Counted from the stretch's first letter, positions 53,808 to 62,677 are shown. The stretch is 64,000 nt of DNA from Streptomyces sp. NBC_01197 (GCF_036010505.1 NZ_CP108569.1:4444001-4508000), one strand, 5' to 3'. The notes: generated by a model not told the origin, from the letters alone. Made by a program: numbers and translations.

Positions 53808-54446
53808 GTGGAAACCGCCACCGCCGACCGGCCGCGCATCAGGGCCGACGCCCTGCGCAACCGGGAGCGGATCGTTTCGGCCGCGCGTGAGATGTTCGTG
53901 GAGTACGGGCCTGATGTGCCGCTCGACGAGATCGCCCGCCGGGCCGGCGTCGGCAACGCCACGCTCTACCGCAACTTCCCCGACCGGATCGAACTCTTCC
54001 GGCATGTGGTTCTCTCCGTCATGGCCCGCGTCGCGGACCAGGTGGAGGCGGCCATCGCCGAAGAGCCCGACAGTTTCGCCGCTCTCCGCCGTTTTGTGCA
54101 CGCGGCTGCCGAAGAGAAGATCGGTGCGCTGTGCCCGATGCTCTCCGACGGCTTCGACCGTGCGGACACGGAGATCATGGCGGCGCGCGACCGGCTCGCG
54201 GAGTCCGTGGAGGACCTCATGGGCCGTGCGCGCGAGGAAGGGCAACTGCGCTCCGATGTCGCCGTCGGGGATCTGTTCGTCGCTCTCTCCCAGCTCACCC
54301 GGCCACTGCCGGGCGCGGGCTGTCTGGGTCTCGACCGCTTCGTCCACCGGCATCTGCAGCTGTTCCTCGACGGGCTTCAGGCCTCGGCGCGGACGGTACT
54401 TCCTGGGTCACCGGCGACTCTTGAAGACCTGCGTCGTCCGTCGTGA
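53808..54446 (+). CDS. TetR-family regulator
   Basis: 212 residues. HTH DVPLDEIARRAGVGNATLYRNFPDRIELF is typical; the C-terminal part (FAALRRFVHAAAEEKIGALCPMLSDGF, SQLTRPLPGAG) resembles the SbtR_C-type group. GTG at 53808 follows GGAAGGGAG; an in-frame ATG at 53661 would add 49 repeat-derived residues and is rejected. Same strand as the MFS exporter 381 bp downstream, which it probably controls. Confidence 0.88.
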   Translation: METATADRPRIRADALRNRERIVSAAREMFVEYGPDVPLDEIARRAGVGNATLYRNFPDRIELFRHVVLSVMARVADQVEAAIAEEPDSFAALRRFVHAAAEEKIGALCPMLSDGFDRADTEIMAARDRLAESVEDLMGRAREEGQLRSDVAVGDLFVALSQLTRPLPGAGCLGLDRFVHRHLQLFLDGLQASARTVLPGSPATLEDLRRPS

Positions 54447-54490
54447 CGCAGCCGTAATGCCCGGGCTCCACGCGTGATCGCACCGACGGT

Positions 54491-54570
54491 TGAACGCAGT
54501 GAAGCCTGAACGTACGCAGTGAAGCCTGAACGTACACAGCGAAGCCTGAACGAACGCTGTGAACCCCGAA
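54491..54570 (+). repeat. 20-bp tandem repeat, four units
   Basis: Four consecutive 20-bp units (54491, 54511, 54531, 54551) of the form CGTACGCAGTGAAGCCTGAA, diverging to the right, with a decayed fifth. Lies in the 381-bp spacer between the TetR and MFS genes. Confidence 0.85.
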
Positions 54571-54705
54571 CACACCGAAGCCTGCACGCCGTTGAACACC
54601 ATGCTCGATCTCGACGTTTGATCACGACGCCTGAACAGGACGCCCGATGCACGCCTGACCTCGATGCCTGACGCCCGCGTACGCGCCTGAGGCGCCCGCC
54701 GGAGC

Positions 54706-54764
54706 GCACACCCGCCAAAAGCACACCCGCTGAAAGCACGCCTGCTAAACGCACACCGCGAGAC
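54706..54764 (+). repeat. 15-bp tandem repeat, about four units
   Basis: Units at 54706, 54721, 54736 and 54751 (14 bp) of the form GCACACCCGCYRAAA. A second, different array in the TetR-MFS spacer, 64 bp before the MFS start. Confidence 0.8.
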
Positions 54765-54827
54765 GCACGCCCGCGGGCTCTGTCGACTTCCGTTCTGACC
54801 TCTCCGCACCCCTAGGTGGCCACCGCC

Positions 54828-56381
54828 ATGTCAACATCAATGTCAAAATCCATACCGAAAAACGCCGACATATCGCTCCCTGACCCCAATCGCTGGAAGG
54901 CACTCGTCTTCATCGCCCTGGCGCAGCTGATGGTGGTGCTCGACGCGACGATCGTGAACATCGCGCTGCCGCACGCCCAGGTCGACCTGGGCATCTCGGA
55001 CGCCAACAAGCAGTGGGTCATCACGGCCTACGCCCTCGCCTTCGGCGGGCTCCTGCTCTTCGGTGGCCGCATCGGCGACCTGTGGGGCCGTAAGCGGGCC
55101 TTCGTTATCGGGCTGCTCGGCTTCGCCGCGGCCTCCGCTGTCGGCGGCGCCGCCGCCAACGAGGCGATGCTGCTGACCTCCCGCGCCGCGCAGGGCGTCT
55201 TCGGCGCGCTGCTCGCACCGGCCGCGCTGTCGCTGCTCGCCGTGACCTTCACCGATGCCAAGGAGCGCGCAAAGGCGTTCGGCATCTTCGGGGCCATCGC
55301 CGGTGGTGGTGGCGCCGTGGGCCTGCTGCTCGGCGGATTCCTCACCGAGTACCTGGACTGGCGCTGGACGTTCTTCGTCAACATCCCGTTCGCGGCCGTC
55401 GCCGCACTCGGTGCGTACTTCGTGATCCGTGAGCCCGTCGGCGGGCGCAACCGTTCGCCGCTGGACATCCCCGGTGTCCTGCTCTCCACGTCGGGTCTGG
55501 TCTCGCTGGTGTACGGCTTCACGCGCGCCGCGTCCAACGGCTGGTCCGACCCGGTCACGATCGGCCTGTTCGTCGCCACCGTCGTCCTGCTCGGAGCGTT
55601 CGTGGCCGTCGAGTCGAAGGTCAAGGCCCCCCTCCTGCCGCTGCGTGTGGTCGCCGACCGCAACCGCGGTGGCATCTACGCCTCGCTCGGCCTGGCCATC
55701 ATCGGGATGTTCGGTCTCTTCCTCTTCCTGACGTACTACCTCCAGGTCGTGCAGGGCTACTCCTCGGTCAGGACCGGCTTCGCCTTCCTGCCGATGGTCG
55801 CCGCCATGATCACGGGCTCCACGCAGATCGGCGCCCGGCTGATGACCCGGGTGCCCGCCCGGTTCCTGATGGGTCCCGGCTTCGCCGTCGCGGCCGTCGG
55901 GATGCTGCTGCTGACCCGTATCGAGGTCGGTTCCTCGTACGCCACGGTGATCCTGCCGGGTGTGGTGCTGCTGGGTCTCGGCATGGGTACGGCGTTCATG
56001 CCCGCCATGTCGCTCGCCACGCACGGCATCGCACCGCGTGACGCGGGTGTCGCGTCGGCGATGGTCAACACCTCGCAGCAGGTGGGCGGCGCGATCGGCA
56101 CGGCGCTGCTGAACACGATCGCCGCCTCCGCCACCACCGCGTACCTCGTGGGGCACGCGGCGGCCGGCGGCAACCCGAAGCTGGTCCAGGCCCAGGCGCT
56201 GGTGCATGGCTACACGAACGCGATCTGGGTGGCGGTCGGCATCCTCGCGATCGCCTCGGTCATCGCGCTGACGTTCATCAACGCAGGCCGCCCCTCGGTC
56301 ACTCCGACGGCCTCGGGCTCCGGTTCCGCGGACTCCGACGCTGTCGAGGACGAGGTGCGGATCCCGGTGATCGCGCACTGA
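54828..56381 (+). CDS. MFS drug exporter, DHA2 (14-TM) type
   Basis: 517 residues. Motif C-like first helix VFIALAQLMVVLDATIVNIALPHAQVDL, motif A GGRIGDLWGRKRAF, and DAGVASAMVNTSQQVGGAIGTALLNT in the second half define the EmrB/QacA group. Fourteen membrane segments. ATG at 54828 has AGGTGG 9 nt upstream; the GTG at 54816 is in frame. Probably regulated by the TetR gene upstream. After the stop, TCACCGGG is repeated three times. Confidence 0.92.
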   Translation: MSTSMSKSIPKNADISLPDPNRWKALVFIALAQLMVVLDATIVNIALPHAQVDLGISDANKQWVITAYALAFGGLLLFGGRIGDLWGRKRAFVIGLLGFAAASAVGGAAANEAMLLTSRAAQGVFGALLAPAALSLLAVTFTDAKERAKAFGIFGAIAGGGGAVGLLLGGFLTEYLDWRWTFFVNIPFAAVAALGAYFVIREPVGGRNRSPLDIPGVLLSTSGLVSLVYGFTRAASNGWSDPVTIGLFVATVVLLGAFVAVESKVKAPLLPLRVVADRNRGGIYASLGLAIIGMFGLFLFLTYYLQVVQGYSSVRTGFAFLPMVAAMITGSTQIGARLMTRVPARFLMGPGFAVAAVGMLLLTRIEVGSSYATVILPGVVLLGLGMGTAFMPAMSLATHGIAPRDAGVASAMVNTSQQVGGAIGTALLNTIAASATTAYLVGHAAAGGNPKLVQAQALVHGYTNAIWVAVGILAIASVIALTFINAGRPSVTPTASGSGSADSDAVEDEVRIPVIAH

Positions 56382-56488
56382 ATCACCGGGTCACCGGGTC
56401 ACCGGGTCGCGCCGGCACGGAAGGTCTGCCCGGTCCCGGTTACGGAAAGTCTGCCCTGGTTCCGCAGGATGTCCCAGCAGTGGAGGCG

Positions 56489-56995
56489 TCAGCGGAGCCA
56501 GGGCAGATCCGCGTCCTCATCCTGTGGCTGGAGCCCCTCGGCCAACACCCGCATGATCTCGCCGAGCTGGCCGCTCTGTTCGGGCGAGAGCCGGTCGAAC
56601 AGTGCCTGCCGTACGGCATCGACATGGCCGGGCGCGGTCCGCTCAAGCACCTTCGTGCCGGCGGGCGTCAGAACCGCGTTCTGGCCGCGCTTGTCGGACG
56701 GGCAGTCCTCGCGGCGCACCCAGCCGTTCCGCTCCAGTCGCGCTATCGCGTGCGAGAGCCGGGAGCGGGTGATCTTCGCGTCCATCGCCAGCTCGGTCAT
56801 CCGCATCCGCCGCCGGGGCGCCTGGGAGAGCTTCACGAGCAGCCCGTAGTAGATGTGCGGCATCCCGGCGTCCCGCTGCAACTGGCGGTCGAGGTGATCC
56901 TCCAGGAGCGTGGTGGCGTGGAGGTACGCGCGCCAGACGCGCTGCTCGTCCTCGCTGAGCCAGCGCGGTTCGTCAGGGGGCGGTGCCGAGGTCAT
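56489..56995 (-). CDS. MarR-family regulator
   Basis: 168 residues. Winged helix MRMTELAMDAKITRSRLSHAIARLERNGWVRREDCPSDKRGQNAVLTPAG is textbook MarR. ATG at 56995 has GGAG 5 nt upstream; GTG 57004 is less likely. Divergent from the dioxygenase gene with AT-rich palindromes between, so it most likely represses that gene and itself. Confidence 0.92.
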   Translation of the reverse strand: MTSAPPPDEPRWLSEDEQRVWRAYLHATTLLEDHLDRQLQRDAGMPHIYYGLLVKLSQAPRRRMRMTELAMDAKITRSRLSHAIARLERNGWVRREDCPSDKRGQNAVLTPAGTKVLERTAPGHVDAVRQALFDRLSPEQSGQLGEIMRVLAEGLQPQDEDADLPWLR

Positions 56996-57018
56996 GTGCT
57001 CCACTGTACGACTCTTTC

Positions 57019-57081
57019 TTGAATATTAAACTAGATGTGGCTAAGGTCTGATCCCGAGTACATGCTTGAGACTTCAATTAA
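57019..57081. promoter_or_regulatory. AT-rich MarR operators between MarR and dioxygenase
   Basis: TTGAATATTAAA (57019-57030) and TTCAATTAA (57073-57081) are the only AT-rich words in the region and have the TTNAA-type half-sites bound by MarR proteins. The second overlaps the leader just before the dioxygenase ATG. Confidence 0.55.
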
Positions 57082-57095
57082 TGGAGTTGTCGCCC

Positions 57096-57875
57096 ATGCC
57101 CGCCATCGCCCCCGAGCGCATGCCCGCCCTCTACCTCTCCCATGGCGCGCCCCCGCTCGCCGACGATCCGGTCTGGCCTGGCCAGCTCGCCGACTGGTCC
57201 GCCGGTCTGCCACGCCCCAAGGCCATTCTGATGGTCTCCGCGCACTGGGAGGACGCCCCGCTGGCGCTCGGTGCGACGGAGACCGTGCCCCTGGTCTATG
57301 ACTTCTGGGGATTTCCTGAGCGGTACTACGGGGTCCGGTACGACGCTCCCGGTGCGCCCCTGCTGGCGGAGAGCGTGCGGAAGCTGCTGCGCGGCGCGGG
57401 TCATCCGGTCCAGGACGTCCCGGACCGGGGCCTCGACCACGGTGCGTACGTCCCGCTGGTGGAGATGTTCCCGGACGCAGGCGTACCCGTACTCCAGATC
57501 TCCATGCCGACGCTCGACCCGCGGAAGCTGATGGAGATCGGGCGCAGGCTCGCACCGCTGCGGGACGAAGGCGTGCTGATCGTCGGCAGCGGCTTCTTCA
57601 CCCACAACCTGGCCGCGCTGCGGCACGAGGGCACCCCCGGCTGGTCCGCCGAGTTCGACGCCTGGGGGCGGGAGGCGCTGGAGAGGCGTGACATCGACGC
57701 GCTGCTCGACTTCGAGCACAAGTCCCCGTCAGGGCGGCTCGCCCACCCTCGTACCGAGCACTTCGCGCCGTTGTTCGTGACGCTCGGGGCGGCGGGGGAC
57801 GGGCTGGAGAGCCGGCGCGACGTGATCGACGGCTTCTGGATGGGGCTGGCGAAGCGGTCGGTGCAGTTCGGATAG
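57096..57875 (+). CDS. DODA-type extradiol ring-cleavage dioxygenase
   Basis: 259 residues of the LigB/DODA class III family. Iron ligands are recognisable in LYLSHGAPP, VSAHWED and GLDHGAYVPL, with GSGFFTHNL later. Bacterial relatives (YgiD) cleave catechols such as DOPA. ATG at 57096 has GGAG 9 nt upstream; ATG 57081 and TTG 57066 are in frame but would overlap the operator. Confidence 0.9.
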   Translation: MPAIAPERMPALYLSHGAPPLADDPVWPGQLADWSAGLPRPKAILMVSAHWEDAPLALGATETVPLVYDFWGFPERYYGVRYDAPGAPLLAESVRKLLRGAGHPVQDVPDRGLDHGAYVPLVEMFPDAGVPVLQISMPTLDPRKLMEIGRRLAPLRDEGVLIVGSGFFTHNLAALRHEGTPGWSAEFDAWGREALERRDIDALLDFEHKSPSGRLAHPRTEHFAPLFVTLGAAGDGLESRRDVIDGFWMGLAKRSVQFG

Positions 57876-57978
57876 GGGGCGGCCGGGGCCCTGCCCGCCG
57901 GGCCCCGGGTGGATTGCCGCCGGGCCGCTTCCGCCGGACTGTCGATGAACTGCTTCCCGCCCGGCTGCTTCCGCCGGA

Positions 57979-58506
57979 CTACTTCCCGCCGAGCTCCTTC
58001 TCGTACCAGGTGACGTCGTGGTAGACGCCGAACTTCCGTCCCACCTCGCGGTACGTGCCCACCGGCGTGAAGCCGAAGCGTGCGTGCAGTGCGGCTGATG
58101 CCTCGTTGGGCATGGTGATACCGGCGTACGCCCGGTGAACATCTTCGTCGCTCAGCGCCTCGAACAGCGCTTTGTAGAGCATCGTGCCGATCCCGCGCCC
58201 GGCCACGTCGGGGGCGCAGTACACGGTCACCTCGACGGAGGTGGCGTACGCGGCCTTCGGCCGGAACGCGCTGCTGGTTGCGTACCCCAGAATCCGGGCA
58301 GACGGTACCTCCTGCGCAACCAGCAGCCGGTGTGGCCCGTCTTCAGGGTGGGAGAGCAGCCAGGGACGGCGTTCCTCGGGGGTGAAGACATTCGTGTCGA
58401 ATGTGATCGCAGTCTCACGGACGTAGTGGTTGTAGAGGTCGGTGAGGCCCTGGAGATCCGCCTCCTTGCCGGGCCTGACCTGCGTTTCCGTACGCTGCGA
58501 AAGCAT
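57979..58506 (-). CDS. GNAT acetyltransferase, phosphinothricin-acetyltransferase-like
   Basis: 175 residues. LYNHYVRETAITFDTNVFTPEERRPWL is the N-terminal signature of the Pat/Bar and methionine-sulfoximine acetyltransferases; acetyl-CoA site VAGRGIGTMLYKALFEAL. N-acetylates phosphinothricin-like amino acids. In S. coelicolor a bialaphos-resistance acetyltransferase gene is known to sit beside hrdD, as here. GGGAGAG precedes the ATG at 58506. The sequence after its stop repeats CCGGCGGGAAG-type words several times. Confidence 0.87.
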   Translation of the reverse strand: MLSQRTETQVRPGKEADLQGLTDLYNHYVRETAITFDTNVFTPEERRPWLLSHPEDGPHRLLVAQEVPSARILGYATSSAFRPKAAYATSVEVTVYCAPDVAGRGIGTMLYKALFEALSDEDVHRAYAGITMPNEASAALHARFGFTPVGTYREVGRKFGVYHDVTWYEKELGGK

Positions 58507-58566
58507 CTGCTCTCCCTTGGTGGCCGGACAGGGTACTGCATGATCACTAAAAAGAGAGCGGGTCAT

Positions 58567-58593
58567 GGGAATTCTGTCCGGATTCCAGTCGTT
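58567..58593 (+). promoter_or_regulatory. SigR-type promoter of hrdD
   Basis: GGGAAT (58567-58572), exactly 18 bp, GTT (58591-58593). GGGAAT-N18-GTT is the consensus of the thiol-oxidative-stress sigma factor SigR, and hrdD is a known SigR target in S. coelicolor. The leader to the ATG is about 115 nt and holds two adjacent identical 16-bp copies (58641-58656 and 58657-58672). Confidence 0.75.
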
Positions 58594-58716
58594 GTTTCCA
58601 TCAGATGCAGGGCACCGGAGAGGGTGTTCTGCACCACACCGAGTCCTGACCAAGCCGAGTCCTGACCAAGCCACTGATTCGCGACCTCATCACGTTACTC
58701 ACGTTAGGGAGCACGC

Positions 58717-59697
58717 ATGGCAACCCGTGCCGTCGCCCGTCGATCCGACAGGGCAAGCAGCGTTCGCGCCGTAGGCGGGGAGATCGCCGACCGCGACCTG
58801 GTCGGCATGTACCTCGACGAAATAGCACGTACGCCGCTGCTCGACGCCGAAAAGGAGGTCGAGCTGTCCCAGACCATCGAGGCCGGGGTGTACGCCCAGC
58901 GGATCCTCGACGGTTCCGTGCAGAGTGTGGCGGGTGGGGCCTCGCGTGACGAGCTGGAGGCGCTGGTTGCCGCCGGGGAGCGCGCCAAGGACGTCTTTAT
59001 CCGGTCCAACCTGCGACTGGTCGTCGCGGTGGCCCGCCGCTATCCGCGAGCAGGTCTGCCGCTTCTCGACCTGATCCAGGAGGGCAACGCGGGTCTGGTG
59101 CGCGCGGTCGAGAAGTTCGACTACGCCAAGGGCTTCAAGTTCTCGACGTATGCGACCTGGTGGATCCGGCAGGCCATCACCCGGTCGATAGCCGATCAGT
59201 CCCGCACTATCCGGCTCCCTGTCCACCTGGTCGAGGAGCTGGGCCGGATCCGCCGTGTCCAGCGCGAATTCAACCGCGAGCACGGCCGCGACCCGGAGCA
59301 CGAGGAGATCGCCGCCGAGCTGGACACCAAGCCGGAGCGGGTGAGCGATGTGCTGGACTGGGCACGTGACCCGGTCAGCCTGAACATGCCGGTGGACGAC
59401 CAGGGCGAGACCCAGTTCGGTGATCTGCTGGAGGACACGTCGGCGGTGTCGCCCGAGCAGTCCGTGATGACGCTGCTGCGCAGCGAGGAGCTCGACGAAC
59501 TGATCGGCAGGCTCGATCACCGCACGGCTTCGATCATCAAGATGCGCTTCGGCATCGACGACGGCCGGGAGCGGACGCTGACCGAGGTCGGCAAGGAGCA
59601 CGGGCTGACGCGTGAGCGGATCCGTCAGATCGAGAAGCACGCGCTGCTCGAACTGAAGAAGATGGCCGACGATGTGGGCTTCGACGCGGCGGCGTGA
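58717..59697 (+). CDS. hrdD: RNA polymerase sigma factor HrdD (group 2)
   Basis: 326 residues. Opening MATRAVARRSDRASSVRAVGGEIADRDLVGMYLDEIARTPLL, region 2 (FIRSNLRLVVAVARRYPRAGLPLLDLIQEGNAGLVRAVEKFDYAKGFKFSTYATWWIRQAITRSIADQSRTIRLPVHLVEELGRI) and region 4 (RTLTEVGKEHGLTRERIRQIEKHALLELKKMADDVGFDAAA) match HrdD closely in sequence and length. A primary-like, non-essential sigma factor. AGGGAG stands 6 nt before the ATG. The Pat-like neighbour and SigR promoter agree with the S. coelicolor locus. Confidence 0.95.
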   Translation: MATRAVARRSDRASSVRAVGGEIADRDLVGMYLDEIARTPLLDAEKEVELSQTIEAGVYAQRILDGSVQSVAGGASRDELEALVAAGERAKDVFIRSNLRLVVAVARRYPRAGLPLLDLIQEGNAGLVRAVEKFDYAKGFKFSTYATWWIRQAITRSIADQSRTIRLPVHLVEELGRIRRVQREFNREHGRDPEHEEIAAELDTKPERVSDVLDWARDPVSLNMPVDDQGETQFGDLLEDTSAVSPEQSVMTLLRSEELDELIGRLDHRTASIIKMRFGIDDGRERTLTEVGKEHGLTRERIRQIEKHALLELKKMADDVGFDAAA

Positions 59698-59784
59698 GCT
59701 GCCCGCATGGTCACCCGGCTACTGGATACGCAGTTTTGCTGTTCCGGCCCCGACCGCCGGGACCCCGATCGGCAGAACCCCAAC

Positions 59785-59818
59785 CGCCGGACGACGCCTG
59801 CTGAGGCGCCGTCCGGCG
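59785..59818. terminator. Hairpin between hrdD and the MFS pseudogene
   Basis: CGCCGGACG / CGTCCGGCG with an inner GCCT/AGGC stem. Contains the same GTCCGGCGATTG words as the repeat at 8793-8907. Placed between convergent ends. Confidence 0.6.
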
Positions 59819-59862
59819 ATTGCTTGACCTGGGGGCCGGCTCCGAGACCGGCGGCCGTCCGC

Positions 59863-60559
59863 TCAGGCGCTGCTGAACGCCGGTTCCCTGGGCGCCTCGC
59901 CTGCGTTGGAGTCCCCTGAGTTGGAGTCCCCTTCGATGGTCCTGTCGCGGCCCTTCCCACTGCCGGTGGCTGACGCGTCCGTCCCGCTGCCCCCGTCCGC
60001 CCCGCCGGCCGCGGGCGCCCGCTTCGGCAGGGCGAACATCAGCAGGAAGATCACGCCGAGTACCCCGGCCACCCACCACAGCGAGTCCATGAACGCGTGG
60101 ACGAAGGCGGGCCCGGTCGCGCTCGGGGCCGGCGGCGAAGCCGCACAGCGCGGAGGCCAGCGTGAAGCCGCCTATCCCGATGAGGAAGAGCTTCTTGCGG
60201 CCGTGGATGTCGCCGAGCCGGCCGCCCGTGATCAGCCCTGCGGCGAAGGCGAGCGCGTAACCGGCGGTGATCCACTGGATCTGGCCGAACGAGGCGCCGG
60301 TGTCCTTCTGGATGGACGGGATCGCGATGTTCACGATCGTGACGTCGACGAGGTCCATGAAGGCCGCTGTCATCACGATGGCGAGAGCCAGCCATCTGCG
60401 ACGGTCCGCCCTGATCGCGGCCTGTGATGCCTGAGCTGCCTGGGCGGCTTGCGAGGCTTGCGCGGCCCGCGCCGTCTGGGCCGGCTGCGGGTCTTGTACG
60501 TCCGGCGCGTTCTGCGCAGCTTGTGCGTCCAGCTTGGTGGGCTGGGGAGTTGGGATCAT
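59863..60559 (-). pseudogene. MFS (DHA2) transporter with internal deletion and frameshift
   Basis: The N-terminal part is a normal DHA2 exporter: WLALAIVMTAAFMDLVDVTIVNIAIPSIQKDTG, then GGRLGDIHGRKKLFLIGIGGFTLASALCGFAAGP, about 143 residues. Near 60120-60130 the sequence jumps, in another frame, to ATGPAFVHAFMDSLWWVAGVLGVIFLLMFALPKRAPA, which is the last helix and tail of the same type of protein, ending at 59863. About 300 residues in between are missing. No full-length product is possible. Divergent from a WYL regulator that may once have controlled it. Confidence 0.85.
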
Positions 60560-60622
60560 GCGGGGAAGTCAACTTGGCATATAGGTCAATCTATGTCCCA
60601 CTTCCCAGGCATCCTGACTGGC

Positions 60623-61600
60623 ATGACGGACACTCCGGTACGGCTGCTGCACCTTCTCTCGCTGCTCCAGACTCCGCGCGAATGGCCCGGTGGTGAACTC
60701 GCCGAGCGCCTCGACGTCAGCAGGCGCACGGTCCGGCGCGACATCGACCGGCTGCGCGACCTCGGCTATCCCGTCCAGGCCACCCTGGGGGCCGAGGGCG
60801 GATACCGGCTGGTGGCGGGCAAGGCCATGCCGCCGCTGGTCCTCGATGACGAAGAGGCGGTGGCCATCGCGGTCGGGCTGCGCGCCGGGGCCGGGCACGC
60901 GGTCGAGGGCATCGAGGAGGCCTCCGTACGGGCCCTGGCCAAGCTGGAACAGGTGCTGCCCTCCAGGCTGCGCCACCGGGTCGCCACACTCCAGGCCGCC
61001 ACGATGCCGCTGACCAGCGGCGACGGTGCGACGGTCGCCCCGGACACGCTGACGGTGATCGCGGGCGCGGCCACCGGGCCCGAGCGGCTGCGCTTCGGCT
61101 ACCGCGCCGGGAACGGTACGGAGACGAAGCGGCTGGTCGAGCCGTACCGGCTGGTCTCCACCGGGCGCCGCTGGTATCTCGTGGCGTACGACATCGACCG
61201 CGAGGACTGGCGTACGTTCCGGGTCGACCGGGTGAGCCGGCCCTTCGCGACCGGGGCGCGGTTCGTCCCGCGTGAGTTGCCTGTGGGGGATGCGGCGGAG
61301 TTCGTCAGTCAGTCGCTTTCGCGGCGCCAGCCCTCGGTGGATCTCGACGTCACCTTCGAGGCCCCGGCGGAGTTTGTGGCGGCCCGGCTGCCGAACGTGA
61401 TGGGCACACCCGAGGTGCTGGGCGAACGGCGTTGCCGGCTCAGAGCCCCGGTGGCGGACTCGCTGGAGTGGCTGGGGCTACGACTCACGGTGGTGGACGC
61501 GGAGTTCACCGTGCACCACCCGCCCGAGCTCGTGGAGTACCTGGCGGAGCTGGGGGCCCGGCTGGGCCGCGCGGCGGGAACAGAGGCAGCCGACCGATGA
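60623..61600 (+). CDS. WYL-domain (YafY-type) transcriptional regulator
   Basis: 325 residues. HTH_11 at the start (LLHLLSLLQTPREWPGGELAERLDVSRRTVRRDIDRLRDLGYPVQATLGAEGGYRL), WYL domain with RLVEPYRLVSTGRRWYLVAYDIDREDWRTFRVDRV and a C-terminal extension. WYL domains sense nucleic-acid or nucleotide ligands. ATG at 60623 chosen from the HTH position. Divergent from the MFS pseudogene; the 63-bp spacer holds ATAG-GTCAAT-CTAT, a possible binding site. Confidence 0.9.
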   Translation: MTDTPVRLLHLLSLLQTPREWPGGELAERLDVSRRTVRRDIDRLRDLGYPVQATLGAEGGYRLVAGKAMPPLVLDDEEAVAIAVGLRAGAGHAVEGIEEASVRALAKLEQVLPSRLRHRVATLQAATMPLTSGDGATVAPDTLTVIAGAATGPERLRFGYRAGNGTETKRLVEPYRLVSTGRRWYLVAYDIDREDWRTFRVDRVSRPFATGARFVPRELPVGDAAEFVSQSLSRRQPSVDLDVTFEAPAEFVAARLPNVMGTPEVLGERRCRLRAPVADSLEWLGLRLTVVDAEFTVHHPPELVEYLAELGARLGRAAGTEAADR

Positions 61601-61644
61601 CGGGGTGAGCGCCCGGGCCCGCGGGGGACGCCGAGGCGCTCGGG

Positions 61645-61700
61645 CTTACGGTACTGGCCCTGCGGTACTGGGCCTTGTGGGCCTGGGCCCTGCGGTACTG
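61645..61700 (+). repeat. 30-bp-period repeat after the WYL gene
   Basis: GGCCCTGCGGTACTG occurs identically at 61656-61670 and 61686-61700, with a partial CGGTACTGG copy just before. Non-coding spacer between convergent genes. Confidence 0.65.
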
Positions 61701-61773
61701 AGCCCTGCACGGCGCGAGCGAGGCTCGGCGGCACGAGGCCTTGCGGTGCGGGCGAAGCCCCGTGGTGCGGGTC

Positions 61774-62520
61774 TCAGCGCACGCGGGCGCGGAGCTCCAT
61801 CGCCGTGCGGGCCTCGCTCTGTGACGCATACACCTCGCACATATGGCGCCCGTCGGGCGTCGCGGTGTGCTCCACCTCCCAGAGGCTGATCTCCTGGCCG
61901 TCGAGCAGCAGGAAGGCGTGCTCGTAGAGGGTGAAGGCCGCGGGGCCGACACTCTCGAAACGGCACTGGCTGCCGAGGGCCTGGCTGATCTGATGGGCGA
62001 ACGCGGAACGCAGCAGCCGGGCGACGTCCTCACCGGGGCAGTCCGGGTTCTCCGCGCGGCGCAGCACCCGGCGGGCGTGATCGGCCGACCGGTCGGCCGC
62101 ATACGTCCTCGCCACCGCGGGCGGCGGCGCCGACTGGAGCGCCGTCAGGATCCCGAGGTCGTCCTCCGGATCGTCGTCCGGGAACATCGCGGCGGCGTCC
62201 GCCCCGCGAATCCGGGTCACGGCGAGTCTGGCCTCCGCCTCGCCCGGATACAGCTCGTACTGCGGGCCCGCCCCCGTACCCGTCTCGTACACCAGCTCCC
62301 ACAGCGCCAGATCGGTGCCGTCGGCGAGGAGGAACGTGTGCCGGTACGTCTCTCGGTGCAGCCCGGCGCCCGAGCTGTGGTGCGAGGAGTGCAGCGCTGT
62401 GCTGTGCGCCAGCGCGGAGCCGAGCCGCTCGACGGTGGCATCGGGCAGCTCGAAAGCGTTCAGTGCGCGGCCGAGGAGTCGCGCGAGGTGCTCCTCGGTC
62501 GTCTCATGCGAATGGCTCAA
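61774..62520 (-). CDS. DUF6227-like protein
   Basis: 248 residues, two similar halves: HLARLLGRALNAFELPDATVERLGSALAHST..HRETYRHTFLLADGTDLALWELVYETG and, about 140 residues later, EDVARLLRSAFAHQISQ..FTLYEHAFLLLDGQEISLWEVEHTATPDG. The pattern H-x-F-L-L-x-D-G-x-x-(L/I)-x-L-W-E-(L/V) repeats. It matches a Streptomyces-specific family of unknown function that I know as DUF6227. TTG at 62520 has GGAG 5 nt upstream; GTG 62526 is the alternative. Confidence 0.75.
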   Translation of the reverse strand: MSHSHETTEEHLARLLGRALNAFELPDATVERLGSALAHSTALHSSHHSSGAGLHRETYRHTFLLADGTDLALWELVYETGTGAGPQYELYPGEAEARLAVTRIRGADAAAMFPDDDPEDDLGILTALQSAPPPAVARTYAADRSADHARRVLRRAENPDCPGEDVARLLRSAFAHQISQALGSQCRFESVGPAAFTLYEHAFLLLDGQEISLWEVEHTATPDGRHMCEVYASQSEARTAMELRARVR

Positions 62521-62677
62521 GGTCACTCCAGGCCGTCGCGGCAAGTCATGAGGTCGGAACTCAACGTAGCCCCTGGGTCTGACAACGTGGCCTTCGTTCG
62601 GCAAAACGAAGGGGGCGTGTGGAAAATTCCCGGGCGCCCCACCAACTCACGTGTCCGGTAAGTCAGTAGATGCTGTG

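Noticed and set aside
54491..54764. CRISPR-like array
   Set aside because: Units are contiguous with no spacers, and no cas genes are in the window.
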